Part shown: piece after piece, positions 34,478-42,329 of the stretch | Numbering within the stretch: position 1 is the first letter of the stretch | Layout: each line of letters begins with the position of its first letter | Source: SAR202 cluster bacterium Casp-Chloro-G2 | GTDB lineage: Bacteria; Chloroflexota; Dehalococcoidia; Lucifugimonadales; UBA3495 | Assembly (NCBI GenBank): GCA_002816575.1 | Contig: MUCI01000066.1 | Location: 1-42,329 of the forward strand | Direction of reading: 5' to 3' | DNA: 42,329 bases | The notes under the pieces: generated by a model | What the model saw: the letters and a program-made list of their open reading frames with translations, nothing else | What the model was told of the DNA's origin: nothing | The model's database searches: none | Program-made: the position numbers and the translations under genes

Positions 34478-36157
34478 CTACATGCGTTCCGGGGCGTTCA
34501 TCCCCATCAGGTCAAGAGAGCGGCGGAACACGATCTGGGCCGACTCCACCAGCTTCAGCCGGGCCGCGGTCATGGCGTCGTCCTCTTCATTGGAGGAGAC
34601 CACCCGGCAGTTCTCATAGAAGGAATGGAAGGCGTTGGCCAATTCAGTGGCGTAGTGTGGCAGATGGTGGGGCTCCAGGTCTTCAGCCATCTGGGCCACC
34701 AACTCGGGCAGCCGCAGCATGGCCCGCACCAGGTTAAGCTCGTTGGGGTCGGTCAAAAGACTGACGTCGCCGTCGCTCCAGTCGATGTTCCTCTCTCTAG
34801 CCAGGTTCAGGATGCTGGCGTTTCGGGCGTGGGCGTACTGCACGTAATAGACGGGGTTCTCGGCCGACTCTTTCTTGGCCAACTCCAGGTCGAACTCCAT
34901 CTGGGTCGATGGGCTGCGGGCCAGGAAGAAGAAGCGGCAGGCGTCCTTGCCAACCTCTTCGGCCAGCTCTTTCAGCGTCACGAATTGGCCGGTGCGCTTG
35001 GACGCCCGCACCACCTCGTCGCCCCGCCGCAGGGTCACCATCTGGGAGATCAGCACGGTCAGGCGGTCGGGCTCGATGCCCAGCGCCTCCACCGCCGATT
35101 TCATGCGTGGCACGTGACCCTGGTGGTCGGCTCCCCAGATATCCACCACCGAGGAATAGCCCCGGCCGACGAACTTGTTGTAATGGTAGGCGATGTCCGA
35201 AGCGAAGTAGGTCGGCTCGCCGGTGGAGCGAATCACCACGTTGTCTTTGTCGTCGCCGAGCATGGTTGAATTGAACCAGGTGGCGTCGTCCCGCTCCGAC
35301 AGGTAGTCTTTCTCTTTGAGGATGCCGATGGCGGCGTCGTACTCGCCGTCCTCGAACAGGGTGCGCTCGCTGAACCAGTTGTCGAACTCCACACCGATAC
35401 CGGCCAGATCATCCTTGATGATGGCGACCATCTTTTCCCGGCCGATGTCGCCGATCTCCCTCAGGGCCTGTCCTTCTTCTTGGCTGAGGAAGCGGTCGCC
35501 CTCCGCATCGGCGATCTCTTTGGCCAGATCGGCGATGTAGTCGCCCATGTAGCCGTTCTCGGGCATAACCGCGTCTTGTCCCAGATACTCTTTGTAGCGG
35601 GCCAGCACCGACTTGTAAAAGGCCTGCATCTGGCTGCCGGCGTCATTCACGTAATATTCTCGGGTAACGCCGTATCCGGCGGCTTCCAGCACGTTGGCTA
35701 GAGAGCTGCCTAGGACCGCGCCCCGGGTGTGGCCCACATGGACCGGACCGGTGGGGTTCACGCTGACGAACTCAATCATCATCTTCTTGCCCTGGCCCAG
35801 GTCCACGTTGCCGAAAGAATCGCCCGCCCGGCGGACTTCTTCGACCTGTTGCTGCAGCCAGAAATCTGTCAGATAGAAGTTAATGAAGCCGGGCGGGGCG
35901 GCCTCCACCCGTTCTATAACATCGCCGGTGGGTATATACCCGGCAAGCGACTTGGCCAGCTCCAGGGGGTTGATGCGGGTGGCGCGCGCCAGTCGCAGGG
36001 GCAGGTTGGTGGCGAAATCGCCATGGTCCGAGTTTCCCGGCCGCTCCACCTGAATCTCGGGCATCGTCTCCAACTGCAGCGTGCCTTCCTTGCGGGCGGC
36101 TTCCAAGGCCTGGGCCACAAGCTGCTGGATGGTATCGACTAAAAGCGGAGCGGGCAT
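34478..36157 (-). CDS. argS: Arginyl-tRNA synthetase
   Basis: Class I synthetase that charges tRNA-Arg, needing bound tRNA for amino acid activation. The 559-residue protein has the N-terminal additional domain (residues 1-110), the HIGH motif as HVGHTRGA in NPTGPVHVGHTRG, and ASKRTG in place of KMSKS, as is common in ArgS. The DALR anticodon-binding domain ends in the typical PERM. Transcription is convergent with pstS. About 90 nt upstream of the start is a hairpin that may sit in its leader. Confidence 0.96.
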   Translation of the reverse strand: MPAPLLVDTIQQLVAQALEAARKEGTLQLETMPEIQVERPGNSDHGDFATNLPLRLARATRINPLELAKSLAGYIPTGDVIERVEAAPPGFINFYLTDFWLQQQVEEVRRAGDSFGNVDLGQGKKMMIEFVSVNPTGPVHVGHTRGAVLGSSLANVLEAAGYGVTREYYVNDAGSQMQAFYKSVLARYKEYLGQDAVMPENGYMGDYIADLAKEIADAEGDRFLSQEEGQALREIGDIGREKMVAIIKDDLAGIGVEFDNWFSERTLFEDGEYDAAIGILKEKDYLSERDDATWFNSTMLGDDKDNVVIRSTGEPTYFASDIAYHYNKFVGRGYSSVVDIWGADHQGHVPRMKSAVEALGIEPDRLTVLISQMVTLRRGDEVVRASKRTGQFVTLKELAEEVGKDACRFFFLARSPSTQMEFDLELAKKESAENPVYYVQYAHARNASILNLARERNIDWSDGDVSLLTDPNELNLVRAMLRLPELVAQMAEDLEPHHLPHYATELANAFHSFYENCRVVSSNEEDDAMTAARLKLVESAQIVFRRSLDLMGMNAPERM

Positions 36158-36244
36158 TTCAGAAGGGTCCTTGAGTGTCTGCGAGTGTCTGCCGGGCAGA
36201 TCTTGGCAACTATATCAACCGGGCGATGGGCCAGAATGTGAAAA

Positions 36245-36263
36245 GCGGCCTTTAGCCGGCCGC
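36245..36263 (-). terminator. Hairpin with short T-run in the argS leader (possible attenuator)
   Basis: On the minus strand, GCGGCC and GGCCGC form a 6-bp GC stem with a 7-nt loop, followed by TTTT. A possible promoter upstream (TTGAAA 36307-36312, TAAAAT 36286-36291, short 15-bp spacer) would place it about 20 nt into the argS transcript. No T-box motif is present. Confidence 0.35.
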
Positions 36264-36367
36264 CAAACTTGAAACCCGTTCCAACATTTTAACACAGCCG
36301 CAGGGTTTTCAAGCACGGATCCACGGTGTGCTCCCAGCCGAAATAGGCGGGAACGCAGGCGTGCGAT

Positions 36368-36396
36368 TTTCATGGCGGAAGACGCCCTGTTACAAT
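36368..36396 (+). promoter_or_regulatory. Candidate mgtE promoter
   Basis: A good -10 TACAAT (36391-36396) with a weak -35 TTTCAT (36368-36373) at 17-bp spacing. The leader to the ATG is about 140 nt; no M-box riboswitch was recognised in it. Confidence 0.4.
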
Positions 36397-36541
36397 CGTA
36401 AATGCCCTGAACCCTACTTGAACCCTCCCAGAACGCTTCCTGGACGTCCAGGAATGTACGGGACCGCCAGGGAATCTTCGGTTCGGATATCTAGGGAATT
36501 TTCAGGGAACCCAGGCCCAATTCACCCCCAACGGAAACCTC

Positions 36542-37943
36542 ATGGACCAATCCCAAATAACGCAGCCAGAACCTCCTACAGAAGACCTCGCCCAGCTACC
36601 CGAAGAGGTGGTCCAGGAGCTGGTCACGGAACTTGGCCGTCAACCGGAATCCGAACAACGCTCGGAGGCCCTGGAGCGCTTCGGCCAATTGCACCCGGTT
36701 GACCAGGGCGAGGTACTGGACGGGCTCCACCGCGAGGCCCGGGAGACCCTGCTGGACGAATTGGACTCCGCGGTCGTTGCGGAGATACTCGAATATCTGG
36801 AGCCGGCGGAATCGGCGGAGATGGTCGGCGGCCGCGAGCCCTCCGACCTGGCCGAGGTCCTAGACCTTACCGACCCCGACGTGGCAGTGGACGTGCTGCG
36901 CCAGATTTCTGATGAGAAGCAGCAAGAGACCTTGGAGGCCATGACCGATGCCGCCGAGGTAACGGAACTTCTCCAGTACCGTGATGACACCGCCGGTGGT
37001 CTGATGATTCCAGACTATCCGATGGTGACCGATACGACTACCACCCCCATCGCACTGGACCAACTTCGGCTGCTGGGTCAGGACGCTGAGGACATTCACT
37101 CGGTCCTGGTGGTGGACGCCGAACGCCGATTGGTCGGGTCATTGAGCGTCACCCGTCTGGCCCTCGCCCGGTCAAATTCCGTGATCGGCGACATCATGGA
37201 GCGGGAGATAAACTCGGTTACCGCCGATACGGACCAGGAAGAATGCGCCCGGATGATGCAGCGTTACAATCTAAACTTCCTGCCGGTGGTTGACGCCGAA
37301 GGCCGCCTCACCGGTGTGATTCTGGCCGAGGACCTAGTGGACGTGGTGGCGGAAGAGGCCACGGAAGACATGTTCCGTATGGCCAGCGTCGGCGGGGAGC
37401 GGATCGCCGGCCCCCTGACCAATTCCCTTCGCCGCAGGCTGCCCTGGCTTTACATAAACCTGGGCACGGCATTCTTGGCGGCGGTGGTGGTCAGCCTCTT
37501 CGAAGATACGATATCGCGGGTGGTTGCTCTGGCGGTCTTCCTGCCGGTGGTCGCCGGCCAGGGGGGTATCGGCGGCACCCAGACCGTGACGTTGGTGGTG
37601 CGCAGCATGGCCCTGGGCGAGGTGCCACGTAAGGTTGGGCTTGCGGGTATTGACCCGCGAGTTGGCCCTTGGGCTCATCCACGGGGTTGCCCTGGGCGTT
37701 GGCGTGGGGGTGGTGGCCTACCTGTGGAAGGGGAACTTTTACTTGGGCCTGGTATTGGGCCTGGCCATGATGGGGAACATGCTGGTTGCCGGTATGTTCG
37801 GCGCCGGGATACCGCTTCTATTGCGGCAACTGCGCATGGACCCGGCGGTATCGTCGGCGGTGTTCGTCACCACCTTCACCGATGTCATCGGCTTCGTATT
37901 GTTCCTGGGTCTGGCGGCCATCTTCGTGCAGCACCTGGCCTGA
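36542..37943 (+). pseudogene. mgtE: Mg2+ transporter MgtE, interrupted by a +1 frameshift near 37631-37636
   Basis: Frame 1 encodes the MgtE N-terminal helical domain (residues about 20-125), the paired CBS domains (about 130-255) and the first membrane helices up to SMALGEVPRK. The sequence then loses homology. The expected continuation (LGLRVLTRELALGLIHG, then helices to VQHLA and TGA) is in the frame one base later, from about 37635. Removing one base near AAGGTTGGG joins both parts into a 466-residue protein of exactly normal MgtE length. The two halves keep good coding character, so this is either a very recent mutation or a single-base sequencing error. MgtE normally gates Mg2+ entry by sensing intracellular Mg2+ through its N and CBS domains. 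Confidence 0.85.
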
Positions 37944-37952
37944 TGGCCCAAG

Positions 37953-37984
37953 GCAGAGATGCAGAGATGGAGAGATGCAGAGAT
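37953..37984. repeat. Four tandem copies of an 8-bp unit
   Basis: GCAGAGAT repeated four times (third copy GGAGAGAT) directly between the mgtE stop and the ribosome site of the next gene. Copy number may vary by slippage. Confidence 0.85.
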
Positions 37985-37995
37985 AAGGAAAGCGT

Positions 37996-38682
37996 ATGCC
38001 TGGACAGATAGCCCTGGTTGGCGGCGATGAATTCCGGCGCGGCTGTGAGGACATGGACGTGGCGATCATGCGCGCGTCGGGGAAAGACCCGGCAAGAGTG
38101 GTGGTGGTCCCCACCGCCGCGGTCAACGGGCCGGCCAAAGCAGCAAATGACGGCGCGGTCCACTTCGGCGCTCTGGGCGGAGATTCCAGTCAACTGATGC
38201 TGCTGGAGCGGAGTCAGGCGGAATCGCCGGATTTCTTCGCGCCGGCCACGTCGGCTGATGTGGTCTATTTCACCGGCGGCAGCCCCGACCATCTATTGGC
38301 AACGGTCAAAGACTCGCGGTTCCTGAAGGCGCTGCTGGCGGCGGTGGCTGGGGGCATGGTGCTGGCAGGTTCCAGCGCCGGGGCAATGGTCATGGGCTCG
38401 ATGATGCGCCGTCCCACCGCCGGCGGCTGGGTGGACGCGTTGGGTCTGGTGCCCGGCGTGGCCGTCCTGCCCCACCACGAGAGCCGCGACCATGCCGAGA
38501 CCGCCAAAGAACTGCAACGAACGGGCCCCGCCGGACTGACCTTCCTGGGGATCGACGCCCGCACCGGCTGTCTGGGTACCCCCGATAGTTGGCGGGTCGT
38601 CGGCTCCGGCCGTGTCACCGTCTACCAGGGCTCAAAGTGGCAGGTGTTCGAAGCCGGGGATATGCTGCCGTCCGGGTTCTGA
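37996..38682 (+). CDS. Peptidase S51 family protein (cyanophycinase / peptidase E-like)
   Basis: A 228-residue protein of the class I glutamine-amidotransferase-like fold. The opening IALVGGDEFRRGCEDMD is followed by VVVVPTAAVN, VVYFTGGSPDHLL and the nucleophile elbow GSSAGA with S127, the S51 serine. The family includes cyanophycinase, aspartyl dipeptidase PepE and related hydrolases. No cyanophycin synthetase is nearby, and at this length it is shorter than many cyanophycinases, so the specific name is uncertain. AAGGAAA lies 6 nt before the ATG. Confidence 0.8.
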   Translation: MPGQIALVGGDEFRRGCEDMDVAIMRASGKDPARVVVVPTAAVNGPAKAANDGAVHFGALGGDSSQLMLLERSQAESPDFFAPATSADVVYFTGGSPDHLLATVKDSRFLKALLAAVAGGMVLAGSSAGAMVMGSMMRRPTAGGWVDALGLVPGVAVLPHHESRDHAETAKELQRTGPAGLTFLGIDARTGCLGTPDSWRVVGSGRVTVYQGSKWQVFEAGDMLPSGF

Positions 38683-38683
38683 C

Positions 38684-39304
38684 CTACTTGCGGCGTTCCC
38701 GCAGCTTCTCGTAGACGGCTTCGGGTTGGACGCCTGAGGCGGCCAGCAGGACCAGGGTGTGGTACAGCAGATCGGCGATCTCGCCAGGCAGGTTTTCAGT
38801 GTCCCCGATAGCGGCGGCGATGGCGGTCTCTCCGGCTTCTTCCACCACCTTCTGGGCGATGCGGGGCACGCCCTCGTTGAACAGGCTGGTGGTGTAGCTG
38901 CCCTCCGGCATCTCTTGCTGGCGGTCTTTAATCAGGGCGAACAACTCGCCGAGGACGCTGGGGCCGGACTCGGTCTGTTCGTATTCCTCAGGCAGACCTT
39001 CCAGCTTGTTGAAGAAGCATGAGACCTCGCCGGTGTGGCAGGCGGGGCCGTCGGGGTCGACCTTCAGCAGAACGGTGTCCGAGTCGCAGTCGAACCAGGC
39101 CTCTTTCAGGTTCAGATAATTGCCCGAAACCTCGCCTTTGTGCCAAAGGTCCTCGCGGCTACGGCTGTAGAACCAGACTTGGACCCCCTCAACCGTGCGC
39201 TTCATGGAACCTGGGTTCATGTAGCCCAGCATCAGCACCTGGCCGGTGTTGGCGTCTTGGGCGATGGCGGGCAAGAGGCCCTGATCGTTGAGTTTAACTT
39301 TCAT
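38684..39304 (-). CDS. hisIE: Bifunctional phosphoribosyl-AMP cyclohydrolase / phosphoribosyl-ATP pyrophosphatase
   Basis: Catalyses the second and third steps of histidine synthesis. The HisI half (residues 1-105) has WFYSRSREDLWHKGEVSGN, the metal-binding FDCDSDTVLLKV and ACHTGEVSCFF. The HisE half (about 110-206) has the pyrophosphohydrolase helices around EEAGETAIAAA and LLYHTLVLLA. Fusion in this order is common in bacteria. It is the last gene of a minus-strand hisF-HAD-hisIE cluster and is convergent, end to end, with the S51 gene. Confidence 0.96.
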   Translation of the reverse strand: MKVKLNDQGLLPAIAQDANTGQVLMLGYMNPGSMKRTVEGVQVWFYSRSREDLWHKGEVSGNYLNLKEAWFDCDSDTVLLKVDPDGPACHTGEVSCFFNKLEGLPEEYEQTESGPSVLGELFALIKDRQQEMPEGSYTTSLFNEGVPRIAQKVVEEAGETAIAAAIGDTENLPGEIADLLYHTLVLLAASGVQPEAVYEKLRERRK

Positions 39305-39364
39305 AAATGGCCTTTTTCTTTTTGTGTGGGGCGTCCGGTCGTGTGACGCGTTTGGCGGCTGTGA

Positions 39365-40072
39365 CTAGGACTGCAGCCCTTTGTCCAACAGCTTGGGAAG
39401 TTCGGACAGGCTGGATATCTGGTTCGGGGGAGTTGGCAGATTTGGGTCTAAGGGCCGGTTCCCACGGTTGATCCAGACCGGGTGAATCCCGGCTTCACTG
39501 GGCCCCGCCACATCTTCCAACTGCCGGTCTCCCACATAGGCAGATTCATCGGGTGAAACCCCCAGCCGCTCCAGCATCAACTGGAACAGCTCGGGCCTGG
39601 GTTTGTACATCTGGGCTTGCTCAGAGGTCAAGATCGTCTCGAACCCGACTTCCAAAAGCTCCAGATTGGGCAGCAAGAAACCGTCGTCGGCATTGGAGAG
39701 CAGGGCTGTCCGGTAACGCATCTGGACATCGGCCACCGCCTCGTTGGTTTCGGGATACGGACTGCGCCGGGACAGATGGCGGAAGAATTGCTCCGTTGCA
39801 GCCTGGGCGTCGCCGTCCAGATTGAGGCTGGCGAACGATCGTTCAAATCCGCCTTTCCAGGCGCTGAAATAACTCTGGAAGGGCCGGCTCGGCTCGACGC
39901 GGGTGTTGCGGAACTCCTCCTCGGCGGGCAGCCAGCCGGCCCAAAGCTCATCGACGGTCGTGTCCAACCCTTGGTCCTCGATGGTCTGGGCAAAGCTTAT
40001 CTTGCCCATCTCAAAGGGATTTTGGACCAGGGTCTCGTACATGTCGAAGATTACAGTCGTGATTCGCGGCAT
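39365..40072 (-). CDS. HAD-superfamily protein (DxYxT type) inside the his cluster
   Basis: A 235-residue HAD protein between hisF and hisIE. Motif I is DMYET, again with Tyr instead of the general acid/base Asp. Motif II is the serine in ALLSNADDG, the motif III lysine is in MYKPRPELF and motif IV is VGDRQLEDVAGP. Position alone would suggest histidinol-phosphate phosphatase, which has no other candidate here. The missing second Asp argues against phosphatase chemistry and favours a dehalogenase-like or unknown reaction. It is related in style to the HAD gene at 27132, and both may belong to a lineage-specific paralogue family. Confidence 0.8.
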   Translation of the reverse strand: MPRITTVIFDMYETLVQNPFEMGKISFAQTIEDQGLDTTVDELWAGWLPAEEEFRNTRVEPSRPFQSYFSAWKGGFERSFASLNLDGDAQAATEQFFRHLSRRSPYPETNEAVADVQMRYRTALLSNADDGFLLPNLELLEVGFETILTSEQAQMYKPRPELFQLMLERLGVSPDESAYVGDRQLEDVAGPSEAGIHPVWINRGNRPLDPNLPTPPNQISSLSELPKLLDKGLQS

Positions 40073-40109
40073 CTGTTCTTACCTATCAGTTTTCAATGTT
40101 AGGGCGAGG

Positions 40110-40937
40110 CTAACCGGCCCCGGAATAGGCGGGTCTCACCGGCACGCCCTTGCTCTTGAGGTATTCCTTGGCCTGGTCGATGGTAAACGTCCCAAAGTGG
40201 AAGATGCTGGCTGCCAGAACGGCGTCGGCCTTCCCTTCCTCCAAGGCTTGGTACAGATGTTGCAGTTCCCCGGCCCCGCCGCTGGCGATCACCGGCACCG
40301 GCACCGCCTCGGATACGGTGCGGGTCAGGCCGAGGTCATAGCCCGACAACTGGCCGTCTTCGTCCATGCTGGTGAGCAGTATCTCCCCGGCGCCTGATTC
40401 CACCACCCTGATCGCCCACTTAACGGCGTCTATCCCAGTGGGAGTACGGCCGCCGTGGGTGTAGACCTGCCACCGGGAGCCTTCATCCAAGGCCAGATCG
40501 GCGGTCTTGGGAGTGGGCGCTCCGTCCGGGCTGGAGACCCGTTTGGCGTCGATGGCCACCACGATGCACTGATTGCCGAACGCGGCTGCACCCAGATTAA
40601 CCAGTTGTGGGTCGTTTACGGCGGCGGTGTTCACGCCGACCTTGTCCGCCCCCGCCTTCAGCATGCGGCGAATATCTTCCACCGAGCGGATCCCGCCGCC
40701 GACGGTCAGGGGGATGAAAACCTGCTCCGACACACGCTGTACCACGTCCACCATGGTGTCTCTGGAATCGGAACTGGCGGTGATGTCCAGAAAGACCAGT
40801 TCGTCGCCGCCCTGCTGGTCGTAGAAAGCAGCCAGTTCGGCTGGGTCTCCGGCGTCGCGCAGTTCGACGAAGCTGACGCCTTTCACGACCCGGCCGGCGT
40901 CCACATCCAGGCACGGGATTATACGTTTAGTCAGCAA
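40110..40937 (-). CDS. hisF: Imidazole glycerol phosphate synthase, cyclase subunit
   Basis: Forms imidazole glycerol phosphate and AICAR from PRFAR and ammonia delivered by HisH. The 275-residue TIM barrel starts [16 protein letters not shown] with catalytic D11. The second catalytic Asp is in VVAIDAKR. The phosphate loops [10 protein letters not shown] and [10 protein letters not shown] are present. The C-terminal extension beyond the barrel is about 15 residues. First gene of the local his cluster; hisH, hisA and others are elsewhere. Confidence 0.96.
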   Translation of the reverse strand: MLTKRIIPCLDVDAGRVVKGVSFVELRDAGDPAELAAFYDQQGGDELVFLDITASSDSRDTMVDVVQRVSEQVFIPLTVGGGIRSVEDIRRMLKAGADKVGVNTAAVNDPQLVNLGAAAFGNQCIVVAIDAKRVSSPDGAPTPKTADLALDEGSRWQVYTHGGRTPTGIDAVKWAIRVVESGAGEILLTSMDEDGQLSGYDLGLTRTVSEAVPVPVIASGGAGELQHLYQALEEGKADAVLAASIFHFGTFTIDQAKEYLKSKGVPVRPAYSGAG

Positions 40938-40986
40938 ATGGGGTGTGAGTCTCCAACGGTTCCGTAAGGGTTTAGCGTGTCATGGC

Positions 40987-41015
40987 AGTATAACACCGTG
41001 CCTGGGCGCCGACTA
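40987..41015 (-). promoter_or_regulatory. Candidate hisF promoter
   Basis: -10 TATACT (40987-40992) with a weak -35 TAGTCG (41010-41015) and 17-bp spacing, giving a leader of about 40 nt. Confidence 0.4.
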
Positions 41016-41039
41016 TTTCGGGCAAAGCGATCATCCCCA

Positions 41040-41068
41040 TTGGCGTGGCTGGCCGCCTGAGCTAGAAT
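41040..41068 (+). promoter_or_regulatory. Candidate promoter of the GlcG/HbpS gene
   Basis: -35 TTGGCG (41040-41045) and -10 TAGAAT (41063-41068) are 17 bp apart. It is divergent from the hisF promoter, with the two core elements interleaved within about 80 bp. Confidence 0.5.
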
Positions 41069-41178
41069 GGCCCTACTTTTTCGCGGCCGTCCGCCTCGGT
41101 CGGGACCAACCGGCCGCTCCTTGGCGGTCCGCCCGCGCAAAAGTGCACCGACATCGCAGAGTTTATTTGGAGGGCATC

Positions 41179-41574
41179 ATGGCTATAACCCTTGAGGAAG
41201 CCAACCGGATGGTGGCCGGCGCCATCGCCAAGGCCGAGGAACTGAACATCAAGATCAACGTCGCGGTGTGCGACGCCGGCGGACGATTGCTCGCCTTCAA
41301 CCGCATGGACGGAGCGATCTGGGGCGGGGCCTACGGTTCCCAGGGCAAGGCGGTGGCTTCGGCTGCGTTCGGGCGGCCCAGCGGCGAGCTTCAGGAGCGG
41401 GCTGAATCGCCCATAATCAAAGGCATCCTTGGCGCGGAGGGCGGCCACGGCATCCCCAGCCAGGGCGGCGCGCCGGTCATCAGGAACGGAGTCGTTGACG
41501 GAGCGGTGGGCGTCGGTGGCGGCACCAGCCAGGAAGACGAAGACTGCGCCAAGGCCGGCATCGCCAGTATCTAG
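41179..41574 (+). CDS. GlcG/HbpS-family (heme-degrading/binding domain) protein
   Basis: A 131-residue single-domain protein of the GlcG/HbpS (DUF336) family. Typical segments are ITLEEANRMVAGAIAKAEEL, NVAVCDAGGRLLAFNRMDGA, SQGKAVASAAFG, GIPSQGGAPVI and the final GAVGVGGGTSQEDEDCAKAG. Members bind heme, cobalamin or propanediol-pathway partners, or have unknown roles. No signal peptide is present. The ATG has an ideal GGAGG-like site (TTGGAGGGC) upstream; the earlier in-frame stretch has no family features. It is convergent with the cyclase gene. Confidence 0.88.
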   Translation: MAITLEEANRMVAGAIAKAEELNIKINVAVCDAGGRLLAFNRMDGAIWGGAYGSQGKAVASAAFGRPSGELQERAESPIIKGILGAEGGHGIPSQGGAPVIRNGVVDGAVGVGGGTSQEDEDCAKAGIASI

Positions 41575-41615
41575 GCGCCGTCCATCGGCTATCGTCGTGG
41601 CCAGGTGCTGGAGGT

Positions 41616-42329
41616 TTACGGAACCAGCGCCGTGACCGCCGCCGGGCCGCCGCTGCCGCCGTCCAGCCGGAGAAGGCCGATCACCAGCAGCGCTCCGTTG
41701 GCCGGCATACGGCCAAGGCCGGCCAGGTTCTCCAGCACGATGCGGCGTTGTTTCAGCGCGAAGCGGGTTACTGGGAATCCGGTTTCGTTGCCTGGTTCGA
41801 CGCCGGCGGTGTCGACGCCGAAGCCGGCCGCGCCCCGGCCTTCCAGTAGAAGCCGGGCCGCGTCCAGCCCAAATCCTGGGAAATGCAGACCTTTGGCCAC
41901 GGTCCCGCCCAGATATTCCTGGGGACTGGTCCACTTGGTTTCCCATCCGGTGCGGAGCAATGCCACACCGCCGTGGGGCACCGGGCCGTGGTCCGACTCC
42001 CAGTCCAGGACATCGTTCATGGAAAGGGCGTAGTCCCGGTCGTCTTGTGCCTTGGCCGTGACGTCGATGACTATGGCCGGCCGCACCAGGTCCTGGGGCG
42101 AGAAGCTCTCGTGTCCCGGAGCGCCGGCAAAGAAACCGGCCGGTGCGCTGAGATGCGTGCCTGCATGCTCCCCCATGGAGAACCGGCGCAGGAAGTAGCC
42201 GGAAGATTCGAGATCAGCGACGGTATCGAACTCGATGTTGGGGTCCCCCGGCCACAAAGGCATCGCCGCGTTGACCGGCCAACTGAGGTCTAGGACCTTG
42301 GAATAAGAGATGGACCCGCCAATGGCGGG
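41616..42329 (-). CDS. Cyclase-family (kynurenine formamidase-like) protein, 5' end cut by the window edge
   Basis: The frame is open to the end of the window. An internal ATG at 42263 gives 215 residues, but the preceding codons read VLDLSWPVNAAMPLWPGDP, the usual beginning of the cyclase fold (DLSxPL..MPxxPGDP), so the true start is upstream. The metal motif HxGTHxDxP appears as HAGTHLSAP, with Ser in place of the Asp, and the later GVDTAGVEPG and FPVTRFALKQR segments fit the family. Kynurenine formamidase, isatin hydrolase and polyketide cyclases share this fold. The changed Asp may alter metal binding or activity. Confidence 0.8.
   Translation of the reverse strand, partial: PAIGGSISYSKVLDLSWPVNAAMPLWPGDPNIEFDTVADLESSGYFLRRFSMGEHAGTHLSAPAGFFAGAPGHESFSPQDLVRPAIVIDVTAKAQDDRDYALSMNDVLDWESDHGPVPHGGVALLRTGWETKWTSPQEYLGGTVAKGLHFPGFGLDAARLLLEGRGAAGFGVDTAGVEPGNETGFPVTRFALKQRRIVLENLAGLGRMPANGALLVIGLLRLDGGSGGPAAVTALVP

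Noticed and set aside
36542-37943. Programmed ribosomal frameshift in mgtE.
   Set aside because: No slippery site with a downstream stop or stimulatory structure of a known type is evident, and MgtE is not known to use frameshifting; mutation or sequencing error is simpler.
37953-37984. CRISPR-like array.
   Set aside because: The units are 8 bp with no spacers; it is a simple tandem repeat.
39365-40072. Firm call of the his-cluster HAD protein as histidinol-phosphatase.
   Set aside because: Motif I is DMYET, without the second Asp needed for ordinary HAD phosphatase chemistry; context alone is not enough.

Overview
The window is about 42 kb of GC-rich bacterial chromosome (sampled coding lines run near 65% GC) made mostly of housekeeping and amino-acid biosynthesis genes. 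The style points to Chloroflexota, most plausibly a Dehalococcoidia/SAR202-like lineage: a class I T-box in front of ilvB, many DxYxT-type HAD proteins, an MgtE transporter, VOC and amidohydrolase genes, and intergenic repeats of the 'CATCCTGAGC..GTCGAAGGA' type. This placement is inference from gene content and codon style, not from a marker tree. No rRNA, tRNA, CRISPR array, insertion sequence or prophage was seen.

Layout. 1-1260 is a decay zone with an amputated Na+-symporter gene and a C-terminal scrap of a beta-CASP/metallo-beta-lactamase protein. 1267-2930 is a padR-chrA operon with a palindromic operator over its promoter. 3000-9025 is a minus-strand branched-chain amino acid block, ilvB-ilvN-ilvC-leuA, read from a sigma70-like promoter through a T-box whose likely specifier is a Leu codon (CTC); leuA has its own structured leader with a Leu/Val-rich short ORF. 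9059-10555 is a lower-GC two-gene insert resembling the lambda RexA/RexB abortive-infection pair. 10618-13374 holds metG and a polyprenyl synthase. 13589-17750 holds an amidohydrolase, a VOC protein, a HAD hydrolase and a YbhN-like membrane protein. 17747-21798 holds lipA and a tyrA-aroA-gmk operon. 21929-26876 holds an NMT1/THI5-like protein, an alpha/beta hydrolase, otsA-otsB (trehalose) and rpiB. 27132-28694 holds a HAD gene and a DsbA/FrnE-like gene with an in-frame UGA. 28723-32495 is a heterodimeric ABC exporter. 33250-37943 holds an orphan pstS, argS and a frameshifted mgtE. 37996-42329 holds an S51 peptidase, a hisF-HAD-hisIE cluster, a GlcG/HbpS protein and a partial cyclase.

Two results stand out. 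(1) The DsbA/FrnE-like gene at 27966-28628 has TGA exactly where the first Cys of its CPWC redox motif should be. A good ribosome-binding site and 24 sense codons lie before it, 195 codons follow, and a hairpin fitting the bacterial SECIS pattern (8-bp stem, GGAGC loop, 20 nt after the UGA) begins 12 nt downstream. This is best read as a selenoprotein with a UPWC motif; an automatic caller would truncate it and lose the active site. (2) The 9089-10491 pair has the gene order, sizes, overlap and membrane topology of lambda RexAB, outside any visible prophage.

Regulatory DNA is rich: the Leu T-box, the leuA leader, a PadR operator, twin TTGC-N4-GCAA sites at the VOC gene, and several strong terminators.
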